Source: Erythrobacter aurantius (lineage in GTDB: Bacteria; Pseudomonadota; Alphaproteobacteria; Sphingomonadales; Sphingomonadaceae). Taken from it: 64,000 nt of DNA. Below, one piece after another: positions 63,674 to 64,000 of this stretch. The notes beneath the pieces are model-generated. The model made no database searches. It was not told the origin of the DNA and saw only the letters and a program-made list of their open reading frames with translations. The first letter of the stretch is position 1, and each line of letters begins with the position of its first letter. A program made the position numbers and the translations under genes. The stretch covers positions 2,442,001 to 2,506,000 of the forward strand of contig NZ_CP090949.1 of assembly GCF_023823125.1 (NCBI RefSeq), given 5' to 3'.

Positions 63674-64000
63674 CGCCCGGCGCCAAGCGGGAAGCCGTCG
63701 CCTATGCCCGGGAGCATCACGGGGTGAGCGAGCGTCGGGCGTGTGCACTGGTTGGTGTGAGCCGCAGGGTAATCCGTTACGAGCCTACAAGGCCAGATGA
63801 CGGGGCGCTGCGGCAACGGCTGCGCGAGCTGGCGGCGGAACGCCGCCGGTTCGGCTATCGCCGCCTGGGCTACCTTCTGGCGCGGGAAGGCATCAGGCCC
63901 AACCACAAGAAGCTGCTGCGCATCTACCGGGAGGAGGGGCTGCGCGTGCGTCGCCGTGGCGGCCGGAAAAGGGCCTTGGGCACGCGCAGGCCGATGGTGC
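63667..64000 (+). CDS. IS3-family transposase OrfB (partial)
   Basis: A frame in -1 relation to orfA, starting at the ATG at 63667 that overlaps the A7 run and continuing past the window edge. The visible part includes an HTH-21 region (RRFGYRRLGYLLAREGIRPN, HKKLLRIYREEGLRVRRR), the standard N-terminal part of IS3-family OrfB before the DDE integrase core, which lies outside the window. Probably made as an OrfAB fusion. Confidence 0.9.
   Translation, partial: MVTPGAKREAVAYAREHHGVSERRACALVGVSRRVIRYEPTRPDDGALRQRLRELAAERRRFGYRRLGYLLAREGIRPNHKKLLRIYREEGLRVRRRGGRKRALGTRRPMV

Larger units (their letters stand above)
63345..64000 (+). mobile_element. IS3-family insertion sequence, left part only
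   Basis: The probable left end is TGACGTGCTCCCCTGAAATG at 63345, just before the two overlapping transposase frames that follow. OrfA and orfB are in -1 relation with an A7 run between, as in the IS3 family. The right end lies outside the window. The flanking sequence upstream is AT-rich. The exact left boundary is not proven. Confidence 0.75.

Overview
The window looks like chromosome of an alphaproteobacterium, most likely a sphingomonad of the Erythrobacteraceae type. The reasons are high GC (roughly 63-65% by eye), CckA and CpdR homologues of the alphaproteobacterial cell-cycle phosphorelay, the trpF-trpB-trpA-accD-folC order, SapC, a GNAT-nitrilase fusion, and many short proteobacterial-style palindromic repeats. 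The genus is inferred from content and order; no rRNA gene is present.

Layout. 1-8.1 kb: radC, a DoxX/NDH-2 fusion, purB, a LapA-domain protein, pyrF, a lipoprotein, trpF and trpB. 8.1-9.1 kb: an interruption of the trp operon holding a small membrane protein, a DUF559 nuclease gene between perfect 36-bp inverted repeats, and a dispersed repeat. 9.1-24.5 kb: trpA, accD, folC, an AmpG-like transporter, a Rieske oxygenase, rRNA-modifying enzymes (RsuA/RluB family, RsmD), a UvrD-type helicase, a serine hydrolase, a DEAD-box helicase and a GlcD-like flavoenzyme. 24.6-40.5 kb: SapC, an N-formylglutamate amidohydrolase-like protein, cpdR, tRNA-Val(GAC), icd, the GNAT-nitrilase fusion, a Kef-type antiporter, alaS, recA, cckA, a DUF2062 protein and smpB. 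40.6-49.7 kb: peptidases and hydrolases, dapA, a soluble lytic transglycosylase and greB. 49.7-59.8 kb: small secreted proteins, rlmN, a MOSC protein, a pteridine-reductase-like SDR with cytochrome b and a Mo-cofactor oxidoreductase, a cyclopropane fatty acid synthase and argG. 59.8-64 kb: a 1-kb stretch with almost no gene, rlpA, a CHRD protein, a terminase-like HTH protein, a repeat cluster, and an IS3-family element cut by the window edge.

Most of the window is ordinary core genome. The unusual parts are four. (1) The DUF559 cassette inserted between trpB and trpA, with a duplicate of the first 15 bases of trpA left upstream. (2) A ~34-bp dispersed repeat with two GTTCCAT heptamers, found four times and always in the same sense as its gene, once in frame inside a protein. 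(3) The 59.8-60.7 kb stretch, which ends in a strong terminator although it holds no convincing gene. (4) A possible small RNA at 25.5 kb. Coordinates rest on reading the sequence and family recall; no database search was run.
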